Origin: Papio anubis | Taxonomy: Eukaryota; Chordata; Mammalia; Primates; Cercopithecidae | DNA length: 64,000 nucleotides | Direction: 5' to 3' | NCBI RefSeq assembly: GCF_008728515.1 | Contig: NC_044976.1 | Span: 216,629,467 to 216,693,466, forward strand | In this document: positions 12,865-22,924 of the stretch, in pieces | How the letters are laid out: every line of letters begins with the position of its first letter | Position numbering within the stretch: the first letter of the stretch is position 1 | Notes under the pieces: generated by a model | Databases searched by the model: none | What the model saw: only the letters and a program-made list of their open reading frames with translations | What the model was told of the DNA's origin: nothing | Translations under genes and position numbers: made by a program

Positions 12865-13169
12865 TTTTTTGTTTGTTTTGTTTTGTTTTCAGACGGAGTC
12901 TCGCCCTGTCGCCCAGACTGAGGTGCAATGGCGTGATCTCGGGTCACTGCAACCTCCACCTCCTGAGTTCAAGCGATTCTCCTGCCTCAGCCTCCTGAGT
13001 AGCTGGGATTACAGGCATGCGCCACCAGCCTGGCTAATTTTTTTTATCTTTAGTAGAGATGGGGTTTCACCATGTTGGTCTGGCTGGTCTCGAACTCCTG
13101 ACCTCATGATCCGCCCGCCTCGGCCTCCCAAAGTGTTGGGATTACAGGCGTGAGCCACCGTGCCTGGCC
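12865..13169 (-). mobile_element. Alu element, minus strand
   Basis: A T-rich (GTTTT) head, the antisense Alu body, and an end in GTGCCTGGCC. The 107-residue plus frame over it is Alu-derived. Confidence 0.9.
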
Positions 13170-13436
13170 TATTTTGCATTTTCTAGAATTTTAGATGAAT
13201 ACAATTGTACAATATTTACTTTTCCCCAGTTAAAATAGCTTTTATTCAAATGTCCTTAGCCTTATCTGGATTATTTTACTTGGACTAGTTAATCTGAGAT
13301 CCATCCACATTGCTGCATGTGGTTTAAATGGGTGAATCATAATGCTGTTTGAATCCTCTCTCAATAAAGGTGTTACCAAAAACTCCCGTGAGATACCACT
13401 GCATTCCCAGTAGAATGACTAAAATGAAATAAATAG
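13170..13436 (+). mobile_element. Old L1 3' remnants and unassigned DNA
   Basis: From about 13385 (GTGAGATACCACTGCATTCC) the text is an old L1 ORF2/3' end on the plus strand. It continues between the next Alus (13735-13883, 14193-14503, 15115-15200). The part 13170-13384 is AT-rich and unassigned. Confidence 0.6.
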
Positions 13437-13439
13437 ACA

Positions 13440-13734
13440 GCTGGGTGCAGTGGCTCAGGCCTGTAATCCCAGCACTTTGGGAGGCCGAGGCAGGCGGATC
13501 ATGAGATCAGGAGTTCCAGACCAGTCTGGTCAATATGGTGAAACCCCATCACTACTAAAAATACAAAAATTAGCCGGGTGTGGTGGCAGACACCTGTAAT
13601 CCCAGCTACTCAGGAGGCTGAGGCAGGAGAATCACTTGAAACCAGAAGGCGGAAGTTGCAGTGAGTGGAGATGGTGCCATTGCACTCCAGCCTGGGCGAA
13701 AGAGCAAAACTCCATCTCAAAAAAAAAAAAAAAA
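13440..13734 (+). mobile_element. AluS-type element, plus strand
   Basis: A complete Alu from GCTGGGTGCAGTGGCTC to an A tail, inserted in the old L1. Confidence 0.9.
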
Positions 13735-13883
13735 CAGACAAAAAAAACAGGTGTCAGTGAAGATATGGAGAAATTGGAACCCTCACACCCTGCTGGTGGG
13801 ATTGCATAACGGTGCAGCCACTCTGGAAAACAATCTGGTCTATCCTTGCAATGGAACCTTATTCACCCATAAGAAGGAACAAA

Positions 13884-14192
13884 GGGGCGCTGTGGCTGAC
13901 GCCTGTAATCCCAGCACTTTGGGAGGCCTAGGCAGGTGGATCACTTGAGCTCAGGAGTTGCCAGCCTAGGAAACATGATGAGAGCTCATCTGTACTAAAA
14001 ATGCAAAAAAAAAAAAAAAAAAAAAAAGAAAAGCCGGGCATGGCAGTGTGTGCCTGTAGTCCCAGCTACTTGGGAGGCTGAGGTGGGAGAATCACCTGAG
14101 CCTGGGGAGGTTGAGGATGCAGTGAGCCATGATCACACCACTGGACTGCAGCCTGGGTGACAGCGAGACCCTGTCTCTAAAACAAAACAAAA
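13884..14192 (+). mobile_element. Alu element (older), plus strand
   Basis: A diverged Alu with an internal A-run of about 23 and a tail AAAACAAAACAAAA. The old L1 text AAGAAGGAACAAA before it resumes as AAAGGAATGAAATG. Confidence 0.85.
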
Positions 14193-14503
14193 GGAATGAA
14201 ATGCTGATACATACTACAACATGAATGAACCTTGAAAGTATTTGGTTAAGTGAAAGAAGCCACATACACACACACACACACGAACCTCACATATTGTATG
14301 ATTTTATTTTTATGTGAAATGTCCAGAATTGGCAAATAGAGACAGAAAGTAGATTAGTGGTTGCATAGGCTGGGGTAAGGGTGGCTGTGGGAAAAGGAGT
14401 TGGCTGCTACAGGATGCAGAATTTCTTTGTGGGGTGATCATCTCAAATTGACTGTGATAGTGGTTGCACAACTCTGTGGATGTACTAAAAGCCACAGAAT
14501 CAG
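14193..14503 (+). mobile_element. Old L1 3' segment, plus strand
   Basis: Text such as ACATGAATGAACCTTGAAAG and GTGAAAGAAGCCACATAC is typical of old mammalian L1 3' regions. It includes a short (CA)n run at about 14263-14281. Confidence 0.7.
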
Positions 14504-14802
14504 GGCCGGGTGCGGTGGCCCACGCCTGTAATCCCAGCACTTTGGGAGGCCGAGGTGGGCGGATCACAAGGTCAGGAGTTTAAGACCATCCTGGCCAACA
14601 TGGTGAAACACCACCTCTACTAAAAATACAAAATTAGCCAGGTGTGGTGGCGTGCGCCTGTAGTCCCAGCTACTCAGGAGACTTAGAGGTAGGAGAATCG
14701 CTTGAACCTGGGAGGTGGAGGTTGCGGTGAGCCGAGATCGCACCATTGCACTCTAGCCTGGGCAACACAGCAAGACTCCCTCTCAAAAAACAAAAAAAAA
14801 AA
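14504..14802 (+). mobile_element. AluS-type element, plus strand
   Basis: A complete Alu starting GGCCGGGTGCGGTGGCCC and ending in an interrupted A tail. Confidence 0.92.
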
Positions 14803-14816
14803 GTCACAAAATCATT

Positions 14817-15114
14817 CTTTTTTTTTTTTTTTTGAGATGGAATTTCGCTCTGGTTGCCCAGGCTGGAGTGCAATGGCGGGATCTCGGCTCACCACAACCT
14901 CCACCTCCCAGATTCAAGCAATTCTCCTGCCTCAGCCTCCCGAGTAGCTGGGATTACAAGCATGTGCCACCACGCCCAGCTCATTTTTATTTTCGATAGA
15001 GACGAGGTTTCTCCATGTTGGTCAGGCTGGTCTCAGTCTCCTGACCTTAGGTGATGTGTCCGCCTCGGCCTCCCAAAGTGCTGGAATTACAGGCGTGAGC
15101 CACTGCACCCGGCC
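14817..15114 (-). mobile_element. AluS-type element, minus strand
   Basis: A poly-T head, then antisense Alu to CACCCGGCC. It lies head to head with the preceding Alu, so the pair at 14504-15114 forms an inverted repeat with a 14-bp spacer. Confidence 0.92.
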
Positions 15115-15298
15115 CAGTCATTCATTTTAAATGGCTAAATTTTATGTGTGTGAATTATATCCCAATAAAGCTATTACCAAAAAATGGCTCAGGTACTGAG
15201 TTCTACGCACATTACATTACACACCCACCGGTTTGTCCACGCATTCATTTGTTGATTGGCCATTGTTAGCGGTTCAGCTCTTGCCCATTATTAAAATC

Positions 15299-15597
15299 CC
15301 AGCACTGGTGGCTCAGCTTGTAATCCCAGCACTGGGAGGCAGAGAGGCAGAGAGGAAGTGGGATCACGCGAGTCCAGGAGATGAGACCAGCCTGGCCTAA
15401 CGGTGAAACCCGTCTCTACTAAAAATACAAAAAAATAGCGGAGAGGCGGTGGTGAGGCATCTAGCCAATCCCAACTATGCACCGGGGAGGCTGAGGAGGC
15501 GGAGAATGGCGTGTGAACCGGGAGGCGGAGCTTGCAGTGACCAGAGATCCGGCCCTGCACTCCAGCCTGAAGGCAGGCGAGACTCCCGTCTCAAAAA
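15299..15597 (+). mobile_element. AluY-like element with many small insertions and deletions
   Basis: The Alu frame is recognisable (CCCGTCTCTACTAAAAATAC, GGGAGGCGGAGCTTGCAGTGA, ATCCGGCCCTGCACTCC). It carries short insertions and deletions every 10-20 bases (GAGGCAGAGAGGAAG, GAGGCATCTAGCC) but few ordinary CpG decay substitutions. The target duplication AAAATCCCAGCAC is still visible on both sides (about 15292-15304 and 15594-15606). The pattern looks like sequencing error in a young Alu. Confidence 0.8.
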
Positions 15598-15848
15598 ATC
15601 CCAGCACTTGGGGAGAGGCCAAAGTGGTGATGGGCCATCCTAGAGCAACATAGCAAGCCCCTGTCTCTACAAAGAGAATTCAAAATTAGCCAGGCCTGGA
15701 GGCTTGTTTCCATGGTCCCAGCTACACAGGAGGAGACTGGTGTGAGATCATTTGAGCCAAGGTTTGAGCTGCAGTAAACCATGATCATGCCACTGTACTC
15801 CAGCCTGGACAGCAGAGTGTGACACCACTGCCTCTAAATAAATAAATA
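15598..15848 (+). mobile_element. Old Alu, plus strand, with AAAT-type tail
   Basis: A diverged Alu body ending in AAATAAATAAATAAAC. The preceding noisy AluY inserted at its start. Confidence 0.8.
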
Positions 15849-15852
15849 AACT

Positions 15853-15981
15853 GCAAGCCAGGTGGGGTAGCACATGCCTGTAGTCCCCGCTACTTGGGAG
15901 GCTGAGGCAGGAGGATTACTTTAGCACAGGAGTTCAAGTCCAGCCTGGGAAACATGGCAAGACCCTATCTCAAAAAAAAAA
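15853..15981 (+). mobile_element. Alu monomer (FLAM-like), plus strand
   Basis: A single left-monomer-like unit from AGCCAGGTGGGGTAGCAC to a short A run. Confidence 0.75.
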
Positions 15982-16059
15982 AGCTGCTGTCATTTATATG
16001 TGTCAGTTATACCTCAGTAAAGCTGAAGAAGAAAAATAAATAAAAAATTAAAAAAACAA

Positions 16060-17143
16060 GCTTGTATGAACATCCATGCATGAGCTCCAGTATGGACATA
16101 CGCCTTCCCCCACTCCCAGGTAAATACACAGGGGTGGAAAGTCTAGATCACACGGTAGGTATGTTTAACGTTTTAAGGAACTGATCAACCATGTCCCAAA
16201 GCAGCCTCATCAGTCCGCTCCCCCACGGACAGTGTATGAGGGCTCCACATCCCCACACTCTTGTCAACACTTAACATCATGAGTCTTCTAAGTTAGAAAT
16301 CTGATAGATACGCCGTAGTACCTCATTGTGATTTTAAGCTTGTATTTCCTTAATGGATAACGATGTTGAACATCTTTTCATGGGCTTATTTGCCATCTGT
16401 ATAAACTTTTAGGTTCAGGGCAACACGTGCAGGTTTGTTACGCACGTAAACGTGTGTCATGGGGCTTCAATGTGCAGATTATTTCATCGCCCAGGCATTA
16501 GGCCTAGTACCCATTAGTCACTTATTCCTGATTCCCTCCATCCTCCGACCCTCCACCCCCTGAGAGGCCCCAGTGTGTGTTGCTCGCCTCTATGTTTCTA
16601 CATGTTCTCATCATTTAGCTCCCATGTATAGGTGAGATCATGTGGTATTTGGTTTTCTGTTCCTGTGTTAGTTTGCTAAGGATAATGGCCTCCAGCTCTA
16701 TCCATGTCCCTGCAAAGGGCATGATCTCAACCTTTTTTATGGCTGTGTATTATTCCACGGTGTATATAAACCAGTCTGTCACTGATGGGCATTTATGTGG
16801 ATTCCATGTCTTCACTCTGGTGGATAGTGCTGCAGTGCACATATGCATGCATGTGTCTTTGTAACAACGATTTATATTCCTTTGGGTATATACCAAGTAA
16901 TGGAGTTGCTGGATCAAATGGTATTTCTGGTTTTAGGTCTTTGAAAAATCACCGCACTACTTTCCACAATGGTTGGAAATTGACACTCCCACCAACAGTG
17001 TATAAGCATTCCCTTTTTTTCTGTAACCTTGCCAGCATCTGTTATTTTTTGACTTTTTAATAAGAGACATTCTGACCGCTGTGACATGGCATCTCATGGT
17101 GGTTTGGATTAGCATTTCTCTAATGATCATTGATGTTGAGCTG
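16060..17143 (-). mobile_element. L1 fragments, minus strand
   Basis: 16060-16400 resembles an old L1 (GTAGTACCTCATTGTGATTT and CATCTTTTCATG). 16405-17143 is a younger L1 3' piece (GCAGGTTTGTTACGCACG, TCCATGTCCCTGCAAAGG, GATCATTGATGTTGAGCTG), 5' truncated. Confidence 0.8.
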
Positions 17144-18098
17144 TGGTTACACGACTCCAGTGTCCCAGTGGCTGAGCACAAAGTGTAACCCCAACTTGGA
17201 TTTGATTCACTGTATGTGGGTGACCTTCCGGGGAAGCTGACTCACAGGTGGCAGGGACCTACCTCCTTCACTTCCACTCTGCCCATTGCTCAGTCTAGTC
17301 CTGGCTCTGTGAGAGGCACTGGGAAAGGCAGAGGAGAAGTTGGCCAGTCAGATGCAATGAGCATTTCAACCTCACATACTTCACCTGGTAGCTCTTCGGG
17401 TGAAAGTTTCCATGTTTTTTCACAGCCCATGTTCCTTCCCCAGCCTGTCTATAATGGAAAGTTCATTGTCAATTGTGGAAATAGATACAGCAAATTTGGG
17501 TATCAGGTTATGTTCACACATGATTGGTGCAACTGAAATATAATAACAGATCTCATTCTGTAGTTAATAGTTTGTGTTCAATTACACCAAAAAAGACCGT
17601 TGTATACATAAGAACACAATATGTGTATTGTGTCTCATGTACACTGTTGAAAAGGTAGCAGCCCACGATTGATGAGATAGTCCAGTGATCTTATGAGATA
17701 CAAGTTTGTTCTTATGTTCTCTCTCTGACATTGTCTGTACTTAGTTATTGTGTTCATGCTTATTCCTTCATGGTCCAAGTTGGCCGTCCCACCTCCAGGT
17801 ATCAACCCACATTCCAAACAGCAACCAGGAGGAAACATGAAGCTGACAGGTCATGGGGAATTAGGTTGGCAGCCATTGCTTTTGAATTTAGAGAAGGCCA
17901 GCCTCCCCAGGCACTTCTTTCTAAGTCTCATTGATCATAACTCAACCATGTGGCCACCATCAGCAGACATCTCCCTGTAGCACTGTGAACACATGAGAAC
18001 GTAATTGGGGATGGCCGTTGTTACTTGAACTGTTTTGAAAGATCTGACATAAAGGTCATTGCCTTGTGCACTTCAACAGGGTGTTATTACAAAACTCC
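17144..18098. other. Unassigned DNA
   Basis: No repeat family or gene recognised. A 106-residue frame (17216-17536) has no family features and no splice context, so I do not call it. Confidence 0.5.
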
Positions 18099-18246
18099 CA
18101 GGCCTGGGCATGGTGACATACACCTGAAATCTCAGCTATTTGGGAGGCTGAGGTAGGAGGATTGCTTGAGCCCACGAGTTTGAGGCTGAAGTGTGCCTGT
18201 GAATAGCCACTGCACTCCAGTGCCTAGGACACATAGGGAGACCTCA
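18099..18246 (+). mobile_element. Alu monomer (FLAM/FRAM-like), plus strand
   Basis: A half-length diverged Alu unit from GGCCTGGGCATGGTGACATA to CATAGGGAGACCTCAC. Confidence 0.75.
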
Positions 18247-18385
18247 CTTTTTTATGGCTGCATAGTATTCCCTGGTAAAGAAATGTACCACATTTTCTTT
18301 ATCCCCCTTCACTGTTGATGGGCATTTATCCACTTCACTGTTGATGGACATTTAGGTTGAATCCATATCTTTGCTATTGAAGTCA
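18247..18385 (-). mobile_element. L1 fragment, minus strand, with internal duplication
   Basis: L1 3' text (ATGGCTGCATAGTATTCC and ACCACATTTTCTTTATCC). The phrase CACTGTTGATGG is present twice about 32 bases apart. Confidence 0.75.
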
Positions 18386-18879
18386 CACTTTTTAATCAAG
18401 TTACTTAACTTTCCTATGTTCATTTATGTGTTATATACCAAAACATTTTTATTTCTGTGGTTTTAATGACACCTAATATGATTATCAATGTGTCATTCTC
18501 CATAAATCATTGTGTTATATGTGTTAAATGATTACATACTAAGTGTATAGGTATAATAATGACTAACACATTATATGAACTAAATAAGTACTTATCACTC
18601 TGATTCATCAAATTTCCATTGTTCATCCCATTCATAATTTATTAAGTGGTGTAGTATTTGTTCTTATCAACATTTGCTTTTCTGTCCTATCTAAATATCA
18701 ATGAAACAGTGGAGGCGGGCTCAGTTTCAGTGCTGTCTTGAAATAATCCAAAGTCAGATGGCATGCTTCACTGGTTTCCTTTAGATCCAGTAACTTACTC
18801 GACTCACACAATAAAATGAGTTTTAAGTATATCAGCTATCCTTATATTTGTCATGCTACAACAGAGAAAACTCTGGGTC
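18386..18879. other. Unassigned AT-rich DNA
   Basis: No gene or named repeat seen. Confidence 0.5.
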
Positions 18880-19180
18880 GCCGGGCATGGTGGCTCACGC
18901 CTGTAATCCCAGCACTTTGGGAGGCCAAGGCAGGTGGATTGCCTGAGCTCAGGAGTTCGAGACTAGCCTGGGCAACATAGTGAAACCCCGTCTCTATTAA
19001 AGTACAAAAAATTAGCTGGGTATGGCAGCATGCGCCTGTAGTCCCAGCTACTCAGGAGGCTGAGGCAGGAGAATTGCTAGAACCCGGGAGGTGGAGGTTA
19101 CAGTGAGCCAAGATCACGCCACTGCACTCCAGCCTGGACGACAGAGCAAGATTTTTGTCTCTTAAAACAAAAAGAGAATA
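18880..19180 (+). mobile_element. AluS-type element, plus strand
   Basis: A complete Alu flanked by AAAACTCTGGGTC and AAAACTCTCGGTC, a target duplication with one mismatch. Confidence 0.92.
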
Positions 19181-19596
19181 AAACTCTCGGTCATTCACTG
19201 ATGACACCGAAACCTTACCCTCATAAATCTTCCATGTCGACTGCCCAGAAAACCTAAAAACATGGAACACTATGGAATACTACAAATTAAGAATAAATAT
19301 CTCATTAGGTACAAATTATCAAGGTAAACCCAAGATGAAATAGGATAAATACACATATCATAGTAAAGAGATTTAATTAATCTAAAAATATACAAAGTTG
19401 CAGAGAGAAAAGCAAATGTTTTTGAACCAATTAGAGACAGTCACAGGAGTGATTCCCACTTTTATGAATTGACACGTTGTTGAGGGGAAACTACATCTAA
19501 TTTTGGACTTTGGTTCATAGCAGGTTCTATATGAACCAACAACTTCATATCCTGGAGAACTACTCAGTGCACAGGATTTTGTTTCCTGCTGGTGCC
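19181..19596. other. Unassigned DNA
   Basis: AT-rich, with no gene or named repeat seen. Confidence 0.5.
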
Positions 19597-19873
19597 TTTT
19601 TTTTTTTTTTTTTTTTTTTTGGTGAGACGGGATCTCACTGTCTTCCAGGCTGGAGTGCAATGGCACCTTCTGGGCTCACTGAAGCCTCGACATCCAGGGC
19701 TCAAGTGGGAAAATTGCTCCCACCTCAGCCTCCCAAGTAGCTGGGACTACAGGCACGTGCCACCACACCCAGCTCATTTTGTTGTATTTTTTGTAGAGAC
19801 AGGGTTTTACTACATTTCCCAGGCTGGTCTCAAACTCCTGGACTCAAGTGATCCTCCTGCTTCAGCCTTCCAA
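19597..19873 (-). mobile_element. AluJ-type element, minus strand, truncated
   Basis: A 23-T head, then a diverged antisense Alu that ends at CTTCAGCCTTCCAACAT before reaching the left end of the element. Confidence 0.85.
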
Positions 19874-21366
19874 CATAATTTTGTCTTTCATAGGTTACTC
19901 CAAAAATTCTATAATGCTAGTAGATTTCAATGAAATCTACCAGTGAACTGAAGACTTAAGTGAAGCGAGGCCTCCAGCCTGCCCATTCCCCTGTACCCAG
20001 CCAGGGGAGGTGCCCACCTTGGGAACAGTGAGGTAGGGCGTGCTGTCCAGCCTGTACCCAGCCAGGGGTGGTGCCCACCTTGGGAACAGTGAGGTAGGGC
20101 GTGTTATCCAGGCCTGCCTTGCTGCCACTCACCTCCATGTGCTGAGGCGCTGTACACCTGCCATGGAGCTGCACCTCGCTGCCCAGCAGAAGGGGCTGGT
20201 GAGGAGAGCACGTTGAGGGGCCCAGCTGGGTTAGGGCTACCTCACTTCATGCTCCCTGCCTGAAGGCCACCGCCCACACAGCGTGTCCAGCATGTAAGTT
20301 TGCTGGATGCTGCTGAGCTTGTTCTTCATGACACGGGTGGAAAACAGCAGTTTGAAGGCACCGCACTCTTCATAACCAGACTCTACCGCTGGTGCCTCAG
20401 CTCCACGTGGAAGCGCGGGAGAGAGGATGGCAGCCCTGCCCCCACCACCCTCCAGGCCCACCTTGATGCTCGCGTGTGATGCTTTCCACGGAACTTCTTC
20501 TGGCTCTTCAGCCAGATGGAGGGAATAGAGTTGCCCACGGTCAGGCATCAGAAGCAAATGGTGTTGGTGTCTGGCACCACAAGCTGGTTCCTGTCCACCC
20601 ACTGGAGCTGAGTCCAGTGGGGTCCCTGCTGGCAGAAGTGCACAGGAAGGCCATAGCCAAGGTGGGGAGCAGAGGCCCATCTGACCCGATGCCCTTCCAA
20701 AGCTGCCCTTGCCCACGCCTGCGATCTTGGTTTTTCCTCCTGTGTAGGGAGTGTTGGCCTTTCAAAGACCCCTGCCTAAGTAGAGAGGCTCCCAGGAGCC
20801 TTGACATCATGTTCCCCCACGTCAGGCTTTCTCAGAGCTGGACCATGTGTCCCCTCCCCGTCTGCTTCCTCCAACTGGCAGCTCCTGCTGAGAGGTCCGG
20901 GGTGCTCCCCCTTGGCCTTGGGGCGTTCAGGTCATAAGGGCATCTGCCAGGGGAGTACCCACCTGCCCGAGGAAGCACACTGAGGCAGGCCCACCAGGGG
21001 AAGGCCCAGGACCCAGCTGGTTGCATGAACCAGGACAGGCCTTGGGAGCAGTTTACCAGAAGGGGAAATCCGGCTGCCTGGAGAACTGGGGGCCTCGGAG
21101 ACGGCTGGGCAGCGATGGCCCCCTGGAGTCTGCGCCCCTAGTTCTCCCTCTGCAGAGCTCCAGGGCTTGGTGGGCACCGGGTGAGGATGGCATCCAGGAG
21201 GCCCTGCCTCTACCCCCTTCTGGTGTCCGGGGCTGCTGCAGCCTCTACCCTCAGCCCAACGGTTTTCTCCTTCCTAAGGACTGGTTTGGGGGCAGCCTTC
21301 CTGCCAAGACTCTTGGAAATGCTGAACTGTCATCCCCCAGGAGGGAGCACCAGGGGCCCAGGAGGA
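19874..21366. other. GC-rich unassigned region with possible coding remnant
   Basis: Repeat-poor DNA. On the minus strand, 20716-20237 gives a 159-residue open frame whose last ~35 residues (KLLFSTRVMKNKLSSIQQTY) look protein-like. An adjacent minus frame over 20620-20470 also reads protein-like (NQLVVPDTNTICF, then GNSIPSIWLKSQKK) with a stop between. Two frames in series would fit a frameshifted processed pseudogene or exon remnants. I do not recognise the family, and chance in GC-rich DNA is not excluded. Confidence 0.3.
19991..20112. repeat. 61-bp tandem duplication, two copies
   Basis: Two adjacent copies starting CTGTACCCAGCCAGGGG at 19991 and 20052, with only a few mismatches. It is a recent local duplication. 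Confidence 0.93.
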
Positions 21367-22063
21367 AGATAACCCCTCCCCATGATGACCTTCCTGTCAC
21401 CACCCACAGAGACACGCCCCCTCCCCATGGTGACCTTCCTGTCACCCACCTACAGAGACATGCCCCTCCTCATGGTGAATTTTCGTTACTCTGCTACCTA
21501 CCTACAGAGTATTACGCTCTCTCTATGATGCATTCTTGTCACTACTTACAGAGATATATGCTCTCTATGAGCGACTAATTTTTCTGTTACCAAATTCCAC
21601 AGAGATATGCTCTCTCTATGATGACTCTTCTTGTCACTCTACTTAAGAGACATGCGTTTCTCTCATGGTATTCTTGCCTGTTACTCTGGTTGTGGGATAT
21701 GCTCTCTCTATGGTGAATTTCCATGTTACCTTACAGGGATATAATTTTCATAGAATGGTATTCTTAAGGCTACCTACAGGGATTACGTTTCTCTCTCCCT
21801 TATGGTAGGATAATTTTACGTTTCCATATATTACGTTTCTCTCTATGATGAGATTTGCTGTCACTATTAGGGATATGCTCTCTCTATGATATTTTACAGC
21901 CACTTCCATAGGGATATGCTCTTTCCTTATGATGACTTCCAGTGTTACCATAGGGGATATTCCTCCCTGTGATGACGGCATTGTCACTCACCTGCAGGGA
22001 CAGGCCCCCTCCGGCCCCCTCCCTGTGATGACTTTGCTGTCACCCACCCACAGGGACATATGC
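21367..22063. repeat. Minisatellite, ~46-bp unit, degraded middle
   Basis: Units follow the pattern (GGGACA..GCCCC-CTCCC-ATGGTGACCTTCCTGTCACCCACCTACA). The first two to three and last two to three units are GC-rich and regular. The middle (about 21470-21960) keeps the order GATATGCTCTCTCTATGATG / TGTCACT / ACAGGGA but is AT-shifted and irregular, with many indels. About 15 units in all. Confidence 0.85.
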
Positions 22064-22924
22064 CCACCTCTCAGGGGATGATGCCAAGGCACTGGTGGGC
22101 ACAGTGTGGACAGATGCTGGGAAGAGGCACCTCCCAGAGCTCTGAGCTGCCCTCCCAGGCTTCCCGGGGTGGGGGCAGAGACCCCAGGAGACAGTGAGAG
22201 CCTAGGAAACTGCAGCAGGGGCTCTTTCTCAGGACCAGGCAACCACAGTGACTCAATGGTGCTGTCCACGGCCAGACAATGCCTTCTGAAATGCTGCTGT
22301 CCAGGGATCCTCACAGCCCAAGCTCACAGGGGATGAAAACACCTAACTCCTACCTGGGATGGTCAGGTAGGCGGGGGCAAGCAGGGACTCAGGGCGAGAG
22401 TACCGGAGTATGTGGTCAGGAGTAGGGGCCATGGGGACAGCACAGCCAAAAGAATTCTCGTCCTATCCCAGGATCCACTGCTCTGGCCTCTGGTCCCCTG
22501 GGCTTTCCCCGACTTCCACCTCCCAGGCTGGCTCCTCCTCACCTCCTTGCCTGCTCCAGTACAGCGGGCATGGGGGCTCAGCCCATGCGCCATTGGTCCC
22601 CAGGTTGTGTGACTGCCCCCCTCCGTGTCCATCCCAGGATGACACTCACTTGCATATGCACGTCTCTTGGCTTCTCCAAAGCCAAGTCCCACCTCCCCAC
22701 GCAGGCCATCTACAGTTGAGCAAAGTGCACCTGCCTCTGTTCCAAGCCAGAACCCCTGGGCATTGTCCCCCTGATTGCTGTCTCACACCCACAGCCATCT
22801 TCTGGGAAACCCAAACCCTGCTGGCACTAATCTACAGCCCCCCATAGACACCCTCCCCCGCACTGGGCAGTGGCAGTCATCTGCTGGTGCCCTTAATGCC
22901 TGGGTCCATTCACCGCATTGCAGC

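Noticed and set aside
14504..15114. Inverted Alu pair as a structured RNA gene
   Set aside because: It is simply two head-to-head Alu insertions. They could fold if transcribed, but no transcript evidence exists in the sequence.
17216..17536. 106-residue plus-strand frame
   Set aside because: No family features, no splice sites in the right phase and no similarity I recognise. The length is within chance expectation.
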